Made by a program: the position numbers and the translations under genes. From contig JADFPK010000137.1 of assembly GCA_022562375.1 (NCBI GenBank), forward strand, positions 1 to 5,489: DNA of 5,489 bases. The letters run 5' to 3'. The notes beneath the pieces are model-generated. The model searched no databases, had not been told where the DNA came from, and saw nothing but the letters and a program-made list of their open reading frames with translations. The DNA is from Pseudomonadota bacterium (GTDB lineage: Bacteria; Pseudomonadota; Alphaproteobacteria; SMXQ01). This document shows positions 5,476 to 5,489 of the stretch, piece by piece (the first letter of the stretch is position 1; each line of letters starts with the position of its first letter).

Positions 5476-5489
5476 GCCATCGGCCCTCC

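Overview
The window looks like chromosomal DNA from a GC-rich Proteobacterium, most likely an alphaproteobacterium. Coding regions have strongly GC-biased third codon positions, and the protein families (BEM46-type hydrolase, acetolactate-synthase-like enzyme, radical SAM protein, TauD/TfdA dioxygenase) are of a kind common in that class. No species can be named from this sequence. There are no rRNA or tRNA genes, insertion sequences or CRISPR arrays. Proteins were identified by reading motifs, not by database search.

Layout from left to right. Positions 1-195 hold the 5' end of a leftward gene of unknown function that runs off the window. It sits behind an AT-rich 180-base region (196-377) with a good sigma70-like leftward promoter. 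Positions 378-1187 (minus) encode a membrane-anchored alpha/beta hydrolase. Positions 1188-1387 are a divergent intergenic region with several inverted repeats, including a perfect 12-base palindrome. Positions 1388-3016 (plus) encode a complete ThDP-dependent enzyme of the acetolactate synthase superfamily. It converges, with a 21-base gap and a GC-rich hairpin, on a radical SAM protein at 3038-3997 (minus). Upstream of that on the same strand lie a TauD/TfdA-type Fe(II)/2-oxoglutarate dioxygenase (4149-4979) and, at the right edge, a DUF120 protein resembling the archaeal CTP-dependent riboflavin kinase (5080-5475).

The three right-hand genes point the same way (RibK-like, then dioxygenase, then radical SAM) and could be expressed together. 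The gaps of about 100 and 151 bases, however, leave room for internal promoters. The ThDP enzyme, dioxygenase and radical SAM protein are all catabolic or biosynthetic enzymes whose substrates cannot be read from sequence. The most unusual item is the archaeal-type RibK homologue in a bacterial setting, next to a radical SAM protein with an extra C-terminal cysteine cluster. Whether these four genes form one pathway is a hypothesis only.
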